DNA from: Byssothecium circinans
Taxonomy: Eukaryota > Ascomycota > Dothideomycetes > Pleosporales > Massarinaceae
DNA: 55,330 nt
Assembly: GCA_010015675.1 (NCBI GenBank)
Contig: ML976993.1
Span: 497,913 to 553,242 of the forward strand
Reading direction: 5' to 3'
Each line of letters begins with the position of its first letter. Positions within the stretch are counted from its first letter, which is position 1. Below, piece after piece: positions 31,872-42,796 of the stretch. Both the position numbers and the translations under genes were made by a program. Under the pieces are notes generated by a model that saw nothing but the letters and a program-made list of their open reading frames with translations, searched no databases and was not told where the DNA came from.

Positions 31872-34800
31872 CCTAGCTTCGTCGTCGGCCTCGGCCACAA
31901 TTCCACCCGTCAACAGCAACGGATAGGGCTCAATGGCGGCGGTGTTGGGACGAAGTCGAGCGGAAGGGCTGAGGGCAGAAGGCAGAGGGAAAGGAGGTGT
32001 GAGGGCTGGAGGGTGCTCAGCGCCGGGCTAAGAAGATGTCGTCGAGATGTAGATGTCTGATGTATGATGCAGGTCAAGTGGTCTTCGCTGCTCTTTTGAC
32101 TCGCTGCGGTGTGCCTGAGTACAATATAGGTAGCTGCCGGCCGCTGCTGTCTCCGCCTTGACACAGGCCTTAGTGGAGGCCGCGGGGTATAGCACAGTCT
32201 GTGAATGCTTGAAAGCGCAGGGTGGCCAATACCGTAACGACATGGGATGAGAGCATGGGCAACGACAAACCCATCTCCGGGTCTAGCTGCGTGCAGCGGT
32301 CGCGTCAGAAAGGTCGCTGCTTGCCCCCGTCACCCCAGTCATCACCCCTCAGCATTCACCCTGGCCGGCTCAGGGCCCCCCTGTACCCAACGCTTCCACG
32401 TTAAGCACAGGGCACAGAGCAGCTGCATCATCGGTGCCGTGAGGCGTGAGCTTGACCCTGGGAACCGTTGCACCCTGAACTGCTCGCCGTAGATTAGGCC
32501 CGCAATCAAAAATGATATTGCCGCCCTGGCCTATATAAGAGCCGTCTTAAGAAGCCGTGCCGTACCGATGCCGGTTCGAAGTACCTTTTCGTACCCCTCG
32601 AAAACCAAACCGTCTGCTGCTCACCGACTGGTCGATCAGGAAACAAATCGCATTGTGATTGGTGCTCATCGGCCCCATTTTCTGTGTGCCCCCCTCTGCA
32701 AACAACAAGCAGAGGCCATCTCATCAATGTCAACCCTCCGCCGGCGACACCGCTCTTCCTATATCACATGTCCTCTGGAACCTCGAACGCTCGAACAGAG
32801 TCGACCAAGGCGCTACCCCTTGCGATTCGTAGCCGTTGTCGCCAGCCACAAGCTGCCGGTCATACTACATCCCAGTGAATAATCCTTCGTCCTCCAAGCT
32901 TCTGATGCCAGCCTGTGTGGATCAGCCTCTTTCCAATAATTCTTCCAGAACCAGCCGGCGAGCATTGATTCATGCTCGCGATGCGCCGATGAAATCTGTC
33001 TCAGAGTCTTCCAAGACGATTCCAGCGGATCAAGATTGCGACAGGGTTCTCCGGAGCATCGACGCGTCCGACGCAGAAACAAATGGCTTTTGCAAAACCA
33101 AAGAGCTTCTGCGCATAATCATGCCCTCTATTGTCGCTCGGTAATGCATGTTATGAAGTCCTTCGCAGACTTGACCATTGCCTGCAGAAGACGCTGCCCT
33201 TCGCCAGACCAGGTCTAGCGAAGCAGGCTTTCTGGTCTATAAAATGCTCTGTTATAATATGATGGCTGCCCGTGTCAGCTTGCCCAGTCCTCTCTTCGCA
33301 GTGACCTATGAAAAGACGAGTGGCGGAGGGGCGCTGCAGACAACCTGCAAGTCAACAGATTCTCCCTCCGAGAATACCGTCTAGTTGCTGTTGCCTCCTA
33401 ACGACTGATGCTCGATGATATGCACTAGGCCGCTCGTGACTAAAGCCCCGTGCAAGCTACAGAAGATCCTCGCGCATCTCTGGATTGGCTAACATCCACG
33501 GATGGCTCCGCAATTCTGCGGCATCCCCACTTTACCTCGTTCACCAGCGCATTCCGAACCTTGGCAGCCTTCTGTGGCCTGCAGGAACGTCAACCTGAGA
33601 TTGAATAATGGATTTCTGGTTATGTTGACCGGCGTATCCCTCCAGTCGATCCTACATGGCGTTGACAGGGCTGTCAGCCGTCCTATTGTCCAAGGAAGTG
33701 CGATGCCGAGCACTCTGCCATCATAGGGAGGGACTGAAGACGCGATAGCATAGGAATTGTGAAAGGAAATGCGAGCAGTATGACGAGAGAAGAATATTGG
33801 TGAAGGTTGCACTCAGAGATCTGCTCACCCATGGAAGATTTGCAGGAGACGCTGGGGCGGTAACATCCATGGATTGATTCGAGAGCCAGCCCTTTCGGGA
33901 ACGGGTGCTTTTCTCCGTAGACGCTTAAGCGAGTCTGGCGTGAACACCCATGGGTTTTGTACCTGGTTTTGAGGCGTTCAACCGGTTCGAACGTATCGGT
34001 CCGGCGGCAGGCAAACCGACGCGAGTTTGTCAGCGATGTATCTCTGAACCATTGAGGTTACCGCTACACCCTCCAAGAGTCATTATGTACCAACGCGTGA
34101 GTGTGCACCCTCGAGAGGATCCTCTCAGAATCTCGGATCCTGTCAGCCATCAACTCTATAGTGGAAAGTGTTAGCGCAATGTACCAATTTCTCGACTCGA
34201 ATCGAAGGAGCTGCACGGAATTAGCAATGCCACTAGTCGCTGCCACTTTGCATTAATTTTAGCCAATGGCAAATTTAGGATTTATACACTTGTTTGGGCG
34301 GTCTTTTGCCTTCACACTGCATCATGCTACATGCCAGCGGTGCAGTAGTCAGTTACGGATTTTTGCGGTCTCACCTGGATTGCCAAAATAACGGATCGTG
34401 AGAGTTCGTAAAGCCGAGCTGAGATGACGATGCTGCGAGTAGTCGTAGTGATAGGAGCAAACAGGTCGACTTCATGGTCTGGGAGCCCCTGCCCGGTATT
34501 GCTCGTAGTGACGCAATGAGTTAGCGACATAGTACTGCTTTCGGTGTCATCCTCCGGCCTGCGCAGTTCAAGCACATAGGAGTTCGTAATGGATAGACGA
34601 GCTTTCGAAGTTCCAGAGAACAAATAGCAGACACCCATCCACCTAGACCGTGATGTCCTGGACCAACAATGACCATGGAACCAAAAAGGCCAGTTTTCCT
34701 CCCATTGCAGTATTAGGACACAAGTGTTGCAACACTTTGGCAGGCCCAAACTGTAGAAAGCGTTGTCAAATTTTTGACGCGTGACTTTACAACAATTGTC

Positions 34801-35628
34801 TCGGCAACCAGGCGATATTGGTCGCATTTAGGGCGTGTGCGTATGCAATCTGTAAGTTCTTGTCGCTATTTTCGTTGGCAGTGCCTCTTTGGGACTTGGT
34901 GGTAATAGATACCGGCAAAAACTAGACTTGGAGGGTGTAGAGAGAGGAAGAGGAAATGACCGGTATCGGTCCATCAACCTCGCATCTGAAGGCTCAGTTC
35001 GATAGTGTCCAAGACGGCCAATGTCCACACCGGCGAACACGAGCACGTCCATGGAAGGCACCACTTCGTAAGCCCCATCGTAGCTCCTCTTCGATTGGGG
35101 GTTTCTTGCTTCGACCGTAGGCTTAGGATAATCCGCGCTGTCGTGGTGTTTTCATGCTCCTAGTCTCCTTCAATAGCAGCCCGCCGCTTCAACTCCTTGG
35201 TTGCAGCGTAGGTAATATGTATGTGGACCTGGATCGTCCCTTTTACTTATCGGGATCCGGTAGCCAAGCTTCCTGATCTCCTGCTGTGAGACGTGCGGTG
35301 TGCTGACTTGGTGGCACATCGCCGATAACTGAGAGCCAGTAACAGGTGCCCTCATCCCACCCAAATTACCCATATTTCAAGAGCAGCAAAGTTAAGGGTG
35401 GTCGGCCTGCATAGAGGAGAAGGATTATCGGCGGGGGATGATGAAAGCGAAATCACGAGAGTCGTCACTCCAAGTTCAATGTTGAGCCCCGCCATTACGT
35501 CATCAGCGCCATCGGACCGCAACGATGAAGAATTCTCAACACCAAAGATTAATTGCATTAGCTCTAAATCGCATATTGGTACCCTCCTCTTCTTCACGCT
35601 TCGCAATTAATATAACGACGATATTAAG
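31872..35628. other. Long 5' region of xlnR and promoter of the aldehyde dehydrogenase gene
   Basis: The first 385 bp may contain xlnR leader or an additional 5' exon (see xlnR). Beyond that no convincing gene. A TATA box at 32532-32539 precedes a 104-codon open frame at 32568-32882, which I do not recognise. A minus-strand frame at 34327-34827 (166 codons) is also unrecognised. Long upstream regions are common for regulated fungal transcription factors. Confidence 0.5.
32532..32539 (+). promoter_or_regulatory. TATA box TATATAAG
   Basis: Consensus TATA element 29 bp before an ATG at 32568. It could drive a short unrecognised transcript (104-codon frame) or a non-coding RNA divergent from xlnR. 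Confidence 0.3.
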
Positions 35629-37134
35629 ATGTCAGTAGAGACCATCACCACCATTTCTCCGGTTACAAATAAGCCAATCTTAACGCGCAATGGCCTCTCT
35701 GATGCCGATCTTCTCTCCATCCCCGAGACAGCAGTACGGGCTTTCGATAAATATCGACGTACATCTCTCTCAGACAGGCAGAAAATCGTCAAAAAGGCCT
35801 TGAAGCTGCTCAACGAACGCCAAGATGCTTTGGGCAAAGAGATTACCGAGCAAATGGGACGCCCCATCGCGTACACCCCCAAAGAAGTCACTACGGCTGT
35901 CGCTCGTGGCGAGTACATGCTCAAGATCAGCGATGATACCTTGAAGGATACCGAGGGCGAAGCGGAGAAGGGCTTCAAGCGCTATATAAGAAAGCTCCCC
36001 ATTGGGCCCATCATGATACTCTTCCCTTGGAATGTTCGTACTGCCATGAAAGTAGATTAAAATGAATGCTTACTATTATAACAGTACCCGTACCTCACTC
36101 TCATCAATTCTCTAGTCCCCGCTTTACTTGCTGGCAACTCGGTGATCCTCAAACCTTCGCCGCAGACGCCAACCAGTGCCGAGCAGATCCAGCAGATCTT
36201 CCGTGATGCGGGATTACCTGAGGGCGTCCTCCAGGTCTTTCACAGCGGTTCCATCACCCAGATCGAGGCGATTGTTCGATCACCGCATATTCAGCTTGTA
36301 TGCTTCACTGGCTCAGTGGCCAATGGCCTCGCAGTCCAAGGCGCCGCAGGCGACCGTGTGCCCATCCGCGTCGGGCTCGAGCTTGGTGGCAAGGACCCTG
36401 CCTATGTTCGGTCTGATGTCGATGTCAAATGGGCAGCCGAGGAGATCGTAGACGGTTCCATTTTCAATTCTGGGCAGAGCTGCTGCAGTGTCGAGCGAGT
36501 CTATGTCGATGAGAAGATTCATGACGATTTCGTCGCCGCCATACAGGACGTCCTAAAAGGCTACAAGCTCGGGGATCCCATGGACAAGAAAACCCAAATC
36601 GGTCCTGTGGTCTCCAAGCGCTCTGCCGAAACGATCCAGGCGCACGTCAAAGACGCTGTCGAGAAAGGCGCAAAGGATGTAACCCCTGACAACGAGTCGT
36701 TCAAATCTCCACCTGCTGATGGCAACTTCGTTGCTCCGACACTTCTGACGAACGTGAACCATGACATGGCAGTCATGACGGAAGAGACGTTTGGCCCAGT
36801 GATCCCCGTGATGAAAGTCAAGGGCGATGCAGAAGCCATCAAGCTCATGAATGACAGCCAATTCGGACTGACTGCCAGCATCTGGACCAAAGACGTGCGC
36901 AAGGGCCATGAGCTTATCGACGACGTAGAAGCTGGAACCGTGTTCGTCAATCGATGCGATTATCCTGCGCCGGTAAGCAGCTACTCAAGTTTGGTGTAAA
37001 TTAGCTAACATGTGTATCAGGATCTTGCCTGGGTAGGGTGGAAGGACTCTGGAAAGGGCCAGACACTATCCAAATTCGGCTTCGATCAATTTGTTAAGCT
37101 CAAGAGCTATCATGTCAAAGACTACCCAAAGTAG
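35629..37134 (+). CDS. NAD(P)-dependent aldehyde dehydrogenase
   Basis: Oxidises an aldehyde to the acid. Three exons (introns 36034-36084 and 36973-37020) encode 468 residues. ALDH family markers are LFPWNYPYLTLIN (helix after the cofactor strand), KPSPQTP, CFTGSVANG, LELGGKDPAYV (general base Glu), FNSGQSCCSVERVYV (catalytic Cys), EETFGPVIPV and the C-terminal GWKDSGKGQTLSKFGFDQF. The first intron uses a GTTCGT donor. It resembles the succinate-semialdehyde/medium-chain ALDH group in length and motifs; the substrate cannot be fixed from sequence. It lies about 5 kb from an alcohol dehydrogenase on the opposite strand. Confidence 0.92.
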
Positions 37135-38206
37135 ACCTGGCTACATCAGTGGGTATGACCAGCCTTACTCTGTCCTGCACCGCATGTCTCTCGCTACGAG
37201 GTTGACGTCCCAGACCCGCATCTGCTACATCTGTCCGCTAACCCGCTTCAGAGCCTTTTCCACTCGCACGACAGGACGCGATTGTACGAGTTCACGTGAT
37301 TGACGCACTGCTTTCAGCTGTGCATTGTATGGATGACGATAGTACCGCGGACTCATTCCAATATTCTTTCACCCTTCATACTGACAAGGTGGGGCCGGCT
37401 GCCTCATAAATGCATCCCCAATATCAAACTTATTCCAATTGGGCAAAGTGGATCATCTCTTTCGTCGCGTCTTAGACACGCGTTATGGTACCTGACTAAA
37501 GAATGCGCGTCATATGCAAGGTGGGTAACACAATGGGACAAGCGGCTAGGTAACGCGCGAACGACCCAAAGATTGCGACCTTCAACTTCACGGCTTCAAG
37601 TCAGTCTCACTTTGCAGCAAGCTAGTCGCTCCACGTCTCAGTCCATGCCGAAGTTTGTGTCTCTTAGAGTTTGCTTCCCATCAGTTCTCGATTTTTATAA
37701 ACTCCCGATCATTTGCACAACTTTGCAATGTTGGGAAGACTTCAGAGATTTTCAAAATCAGCATTCCACCCCTCATGGCACCTATCCCGTTCTTTGCCGC
37801 ATCACTCTTATCCTATCAGCAACGGAATGTGCAACCATACTATTGTCTCGACACAGTAAGGAATTCCCTCTCTTCAAAAGCCATCGCGTGGCAAACTCAC
37901 CCGAGCTCATCGCTTGGGAAACCGTCTCATCTCACACGCTCCCTTAAAATCCTCTCGCCCTGGAAACCTCCTTCACTTTCCCCTCTTACCAGTCTTCATC
38001 GGGCCTTCCATGATCACGACACCGGCGACACGACCACCATTCTTCATCTCTTGTTTGTCCTCTTAGTCCTTGTTCCTGTTTCTCATCAATCTCTTTTGAG
38101 CGTACCTTTCCCATCTCTTTCTATATACCCTTATACCCCTGTTGCGATATCGCCTGTTCGTTCTAGCCTGTTTTCCTCTGCGAACATTTTACAAAAGTAC
38201 CACGTT
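37135..38206. other. Intergenic, promoter of the acidic protein gene
   Basis: CT-rich from about 37950 to 38200 as expected of a 5' leader. Open frames of about 215 codons at 37300-38326 are Ser/Leu-rich, overlap one another and have no domain character. Confidence 0.5.
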
Positions 38207-39245
38207 ATGGCTTTCAAGGACGTCATGATGAAGGTTCGACGGATCATACTATGCGGTAGAAAAGAAGAGAGGAAGCCCTCGCTGGAAATCGTACGTCACA
38301 ACCCTCTCTCCACCTTGTCGACCTAAAACCCATCTAACTTCCCTCTCCAGGGATGCCCCACAGACGTCCGAAGAATGGACATCAGCGACACCATCCCAGG
38401 CCTCACATCCGCCGAGTAAGCCCACTCTTCCCCAAACCCCAAACCCCCCAACCCCCTAACACCACCCCAGCAAAAAAATGATCAAAGAGCGCGCCTCCAA
38501 CGACGCCATCCGCCTCTTCTCCCTGCAATCCCATCCCCCAACCCGCCCACCGTCCCCGCACTCCTCATCCCTCCCCCCCTCTACCCCCTCATCCCGCGAC
38601 CCCTCCCAACCCCTCCTCAACGCCGCTTCCACCGACCTTCCCCCCACGCTCCCCACGCCCCCGCGCCAAAAACACTCCGAGGCCTCCCCGCCCGCTTTCC
38701 GGATGAAGAGCATGTGGGACCGCACGCGGCGCCTGAGTTCTGGCCTCGGGAGTAGCTACCAGCACCAGCACCAGCGCCATCGCTCTAGCTCTGGGTACCA
38801 CGAACTCGAACTCGAACTCGATACGGATACTGATGCCGATGCGGATGTCGATGCCGCGAACACGGGCGCAGGCGCAAACGCAGACGCAGGCGTAGGCGTA
38901 AGTGGCGGGGAAAGCGTGTTGATGCTCGATGTGGATGTGGATGTGGATCTGGACTTGGATCTCGATTTCAAGGGGGAGGGTATGAGGTTGGATTCACCGG
39001 TGTCGGTGGCGGGGAGTATGAAGAGCGGGATCGAGGGCGAGGGCGAGGGGTTTGAGGTGCAGGACGTGGTTGGGGGAAGGCTGGGCGCGGAGGCGGAGGA
39101 GAGGGATTTTGCGCTTGGGAAGGCGATTAGGGATATGGATATGGATATGGAGGCGGTGGGGGTGGAGAGCAGTGATAGTGATAGTGAGGGAGAGGTAGGG
39201 GCGGGGGCGGGTGCGGCGGAGAGGAAGAGGCTTGTTAGGGATTGA
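38207..39245 (+). CDS. Uncharacterised acidic low-complexity protein
   Basis: Three exons (introns 38291-38350 and 38416-38470) give 307 residues beginning MAFKDVMMKVRRIILCGRK. The N-terminal 60 residues look ordered (GCPTDVRRMDISDTIPGLTSADKKMIKER). A Pro/Ser-rich stretch follows, then GMRL and repeated dipeptides: ELELELDTDTDADADVD, DVDVDVDLDLDLD and DMDMDME. The splice choices are supported by frame continuity into the long third exon. The short GCPTDVRR is only faintly like a CRIB motif, which I do not accept as an identification. Function unknown. Confidence 0.6.
38801..38975 (+). repeat. Hexameric coding repeats (Asp-X dipeptides)
   Basis: Degenerate 6-bp units (GAACTC, GATGCG/GATGTC, GATGTG, GATCTG/GATCTC) encoding Glu-Leu, Asp-Ala/Val and Asp-Leu dipeptides, as from replication slippage within a coding exon. 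Confidence 0.75.
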
Positions 39246-39969
39246 TTTTGGTTGAGTATGGCGTTGGCATTGAGAGGCTTGTTGGAAGAGGACGGATGTG
39301 GTGATGGATGGATGGTTGTCTTGGTTATTGGTGGGTATGGCTTGTAGAAGTCGCATCCTGGGAGTAATATAACGAACGGGTGGAAGGGGGGTTGGGCTGT
39401 GCCAGTGCAGTGTAATTGTACTGTATGTATACGACGGTTCTGGAAAAGGAAAAGAAGGATTGGACGATCGATGTGAGGATGGATGGATGGATGGATGGAT
39501 GTAGGAACGACAATTAATTAATTATTCTGGAGCATCCTGTACGTGCTTGATGTGGATGTGGATAATCCAACCATCGTTTATTTTTTGCCATGTCGCCTTT
39601 CCTTTGATGGTCTATGGTTTTGCGATCTGCATGCAATACTAAGTCGCTGGTTTCATTCAATCCTGGGGAGACGCGAAACACCTGACGATCGAAAGAGGAG
39701 AGGTGTTGCTACGCATTTGACACATCGCTGTACTGCTTCGGTACGCCGAAATATGTGTAATGAACTTTATCAAGCGATAATGGGTGAAGTGAAGTGTTGT
39801 AATCAGTGATCAACAAGGGAGAGGATAGGCAGACATTGAAATTGGAAAAACCTAGTATATACACCACACAAAACAACCCACCGACCAAACACCATGGAAC
39901 ATCAAAAGTCCACTCGATCTAGTACCCCGCACCCCCGACATATCACACAAACCCCTCACTACCACCATT
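39246..39969. other. Convergent 3' intergenic region with (GGAT)6
   Basis: Between two converging genes. Holds a perfect (GGAT)6 at 39477-39500 and a shorter GGAT tract near 39303. No gene seen. Confidence 0.6.
39477..39500. repeat. (GGAT)6 microsatellite
   Basis: Six perfect GGAT units, in the 3' spacer between the acidic protein and the alcohol dehydrogenase genes. Confidence 0.85.
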
Positions 39970-41138
39970 CTACTTGCTGGTATCCAGCACATACCGCCCC
40001 GCAACCTCGCCCTTCTTCATCTTATCAAACACCGACTGCAACTCGCTCAAGCCCACAACCTTATACGGCGCCTTGATCAAGCCCCTCGCGTAGAAGTCGA
40101 TTGCCTCCGCCGAATCAACCCGATTGCCGACATACGAGCCCTTGATCGTGATCATCCTAATGACGGACTCAAACACGGGTGCCTTCAGGTAGGCGCCAGC
40201 CGGAAGACCGATACAGACGACGGAGCCGCGAGGTCGGACGTACTCTGCAGCTTGCTGGAACGGCTTCTCACTGACAGCGACGAGGAGGACGGCGTGAGGG
40301 CCTTGGCCGTCAGGAGTGAGGGATTGCACGTCCTTGACGACGTTGCTTGACTTTGAGAAGTCAACGAAGGCCTCGGCGCCCAGAGTCGTGCACATTTTCT
40401 TCTTCTCATCTCCAGTATCGACGGCAATGGTCCTCAGCCCCATTGCCCGGGCGTACTGCAGAGCCAAACTGCCGAGACCACCGCCAGCACCGACAATGGC
40501 AACCCATTGCCCTGCCGTTGCATTCGACTCCTTCAGACCCTTGTAGACTGTGATGCCGGCGCAGAGAATTGGTGCGATAGCGTCGAGTGGGAGCTCTTTG
40601 GGAATGCGGGCCACATGCGCGGCTTTGCCGATGGCGTATTGTTGGAAGGTACCGTCGACCGTGTAGCCGGAGAGTTGGGCTTTTGCACAGAGGGGCTCGT
40701 CGGATGATTGGCAGAAGCTGCAAGCGAGGCAGGAGCTGTTGAGCCATTTGATGCCGACGTGGTCGCCAATCTGGATTCAATTAGTCGCTGATACGAGGTG
40801 TTTGTGGTGGATGAGCGTGTACGAACCTTGACGTCTTCGACGAGATCACCGGTAGCTACAACGACACCCGCACCTTCGTGGCCGCCGACAAGAGGGAGCT
40901 TGGTATCCTGCGTGGGCGTTAGCACTCTGTGATAGAAGAATGTTATTGAAGAGAAGCTTACCAATGGCCAGTCACCTTGCCATGCGTGTAGGTCGGTATG
41001 GCAGACACCGGAGTATTTGACGTTGACAAGCACCTCATCAGGGCCTGGCTTTTGCACTGGAATTTCCTTGTATTTGATCTCTCCACCGGTCTTTTCGAAG
41101 ACCTGTGCCCACTGCTTCTCAGGGATTTGCTGGGACAT
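39970..41138 (-). CDS. Zinc-dependent alcohol dehydrogenase (Adh1-like)
   Basis: Cytosolic-type enzyme interconverting alcohols and aldehydes with NAD. Three exons (introns 40908-40961 and 40771-40826) give 352 residues, close to the 348-352 usual for fungal Adh1. Catalytic zinc site: [15 protein letters not shown] and GGHEGAGVV. Structural zinc: CLACSFC...DEPLC, four Cys in the standard spacing. Cofactor fold: [14 protein letters not shown] with downstream Asp (VDTGDEKKK). No targeting sequence. The first intron is 54 nt, in frame and stop-free, so it is easily missed. A TATA box lies about 130 bp upstream. Confidence 0.95.
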
Positions 41139-42796
41139 GTTGATGGTGTCGAGTTCGTTGAGTATCGAGATGTAAGGGTGTATGGAGGAAGTGGGAATCG
41201 ATGGTATGAACGAAGCTTGAAGCTAATGATGGGAAATAGATTACCTTGGCCGCGGCATGGAGGACTTATATACCTACCTCGTAAACGGGCCTTCAACATG
41301 CATCTCGATTCATCGATACGCAAACGCTCCTGGTCTCTCCACCCGTCAAACCCAATCGAGAAAGCTCCTCCCATCCTTCCTCCCATCCTTGCCATGAGTC
41401 CGGAGCGTGCCAAACTCTTCAATTGGCCCCACAGCCCGCAATTGCGCGGTGCTATGGATTATCAGAGGGGTACAAGCTGTAGGACTGGTGCATCGGATAT
41501 GTCTGATGCCTTGACTGTGTTGCTGGGTCTCGGATAGGCGGGCGCGGGCATGGATTCGGGCTACTATGACGCGACTACGCTGGGATCATGTGTAGGGTGA
41601 CGAGCTACTACTGTAACGACGGTGAATTATGGCCTGACATTTCTCTCGCTGGTATCGTTAGCGTGGTGTGTTGGAAGTCAAAGAGTGCTGTGCATGCGCA
41701 CCGTGAGATTTGAGTTCTGGAAGAGGCGGGGCACGGGCTCGCTTGACGTCACTTCCCTGGCGAGATGGAAATCTCACCTGATATCACCAAGACCTCACCA
41801 ACTCGGCCGTGAACTCGGCGAGGCTCAAAAATCCTCTCGTCTGGTGCAGAAATCGATAATTCGTTAACGTGGGCTTACGGCGGTACGCGAGATTCGAATA
41901 ATGACAGGTAAGCCACATTTTGGACCATCCCCTCTGCTCGCTCTCGTCTCCCTTCCTCTCCCATCCACATGCACACCGGAGACCGGGAATACTCAAACGT
42001 ATCCGCACACATGGTGGCTTTCTCTTGATACCATGTCCGCCAATTATTCTCAACTAAACAACATCGCTATCCCCGTACATCCGCCCGAGGAACGGAGCGA
42101 TCCTCCTTCCTCCCTAACAACACCAAACCACAGTGCCAACGCCTTCCTCGCGTTCGGTATTCGGGCAAAGGGAGCACAAGCTCATGTGTACATCGCCACG
42201 CATTCTTTTCAAACGAGGCTACATACTGCTCCAACACCGCACAGCCTGCATCTCGAGGAGAGGGCAGGTACATGAACACTATTGGCTGACACTGTGTCCA
42301 GATGCAACTAGTAGTAGTTTCCTGACATCCGCGGATGACCTTGCATGAGAATAGTCGAATGCGGGGAAAACTCGGTTTAGCGCCGCGGGGTAGTGGAAGC
42401 TCGAGAAGAGCTGAAAAACTTCAGGAGAGGGAACCGTCGGGTTGGACGTATTTGGTCGCGGATGCGAATCCATCGGAAGCTGGGCATTGACCTGAGGTCC
42501 CGTCAGTAACACCATGACACCCTCGCTCGGGCCAGGAGAGCTCACGGAGCTTGCGGAATAAAAATTACGACCCTACAATACCTGAGTAGCACGCTAAAGA
42601 AATTAGTAACATCATTCTCCACTTCGAATAGAGCAATTTCGAAGCCTCCAACCACCTTATATGACCCCCTGAAAATGGGCATTGGGATACTGGAGTCTGC
42701 CAGCTGCTTTTAGAAAGTCATCGATTCAGTTATTGCGGCTCATGATAATCGTAGGATACTATCGAACGACGCTCCCTTCTTTTATTCCTACCAAGC
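41139..42796. other. Intergenic, 1.66 kb, between ADH and fucosidase genes
   Basis: Promoter side of ADH and 3' side of the fucosidase gene. Several open frames of 80-180 codons exist but lack ATG starts or domain character. I see no gene. Confidence 0.5.
41265..41272 (-). promoter_or_regulatory. TATA box of the alcohol dehydrogenase gene
   Basis: TATATAAG on the minus strand, 126 bp before the start codon, fitting a TATA-driven, strongly inducible gene. Confidence 0.5.

Noticed and set aside
37300..38326. Two overlapping plus-strand open frames of 215 and 223 codons
   Set aside because: Ser/Leu/Pro-rich pyrimidine tracts typical of a fungal 5' leader; they overlap the true start of the acidic protein in another frame.
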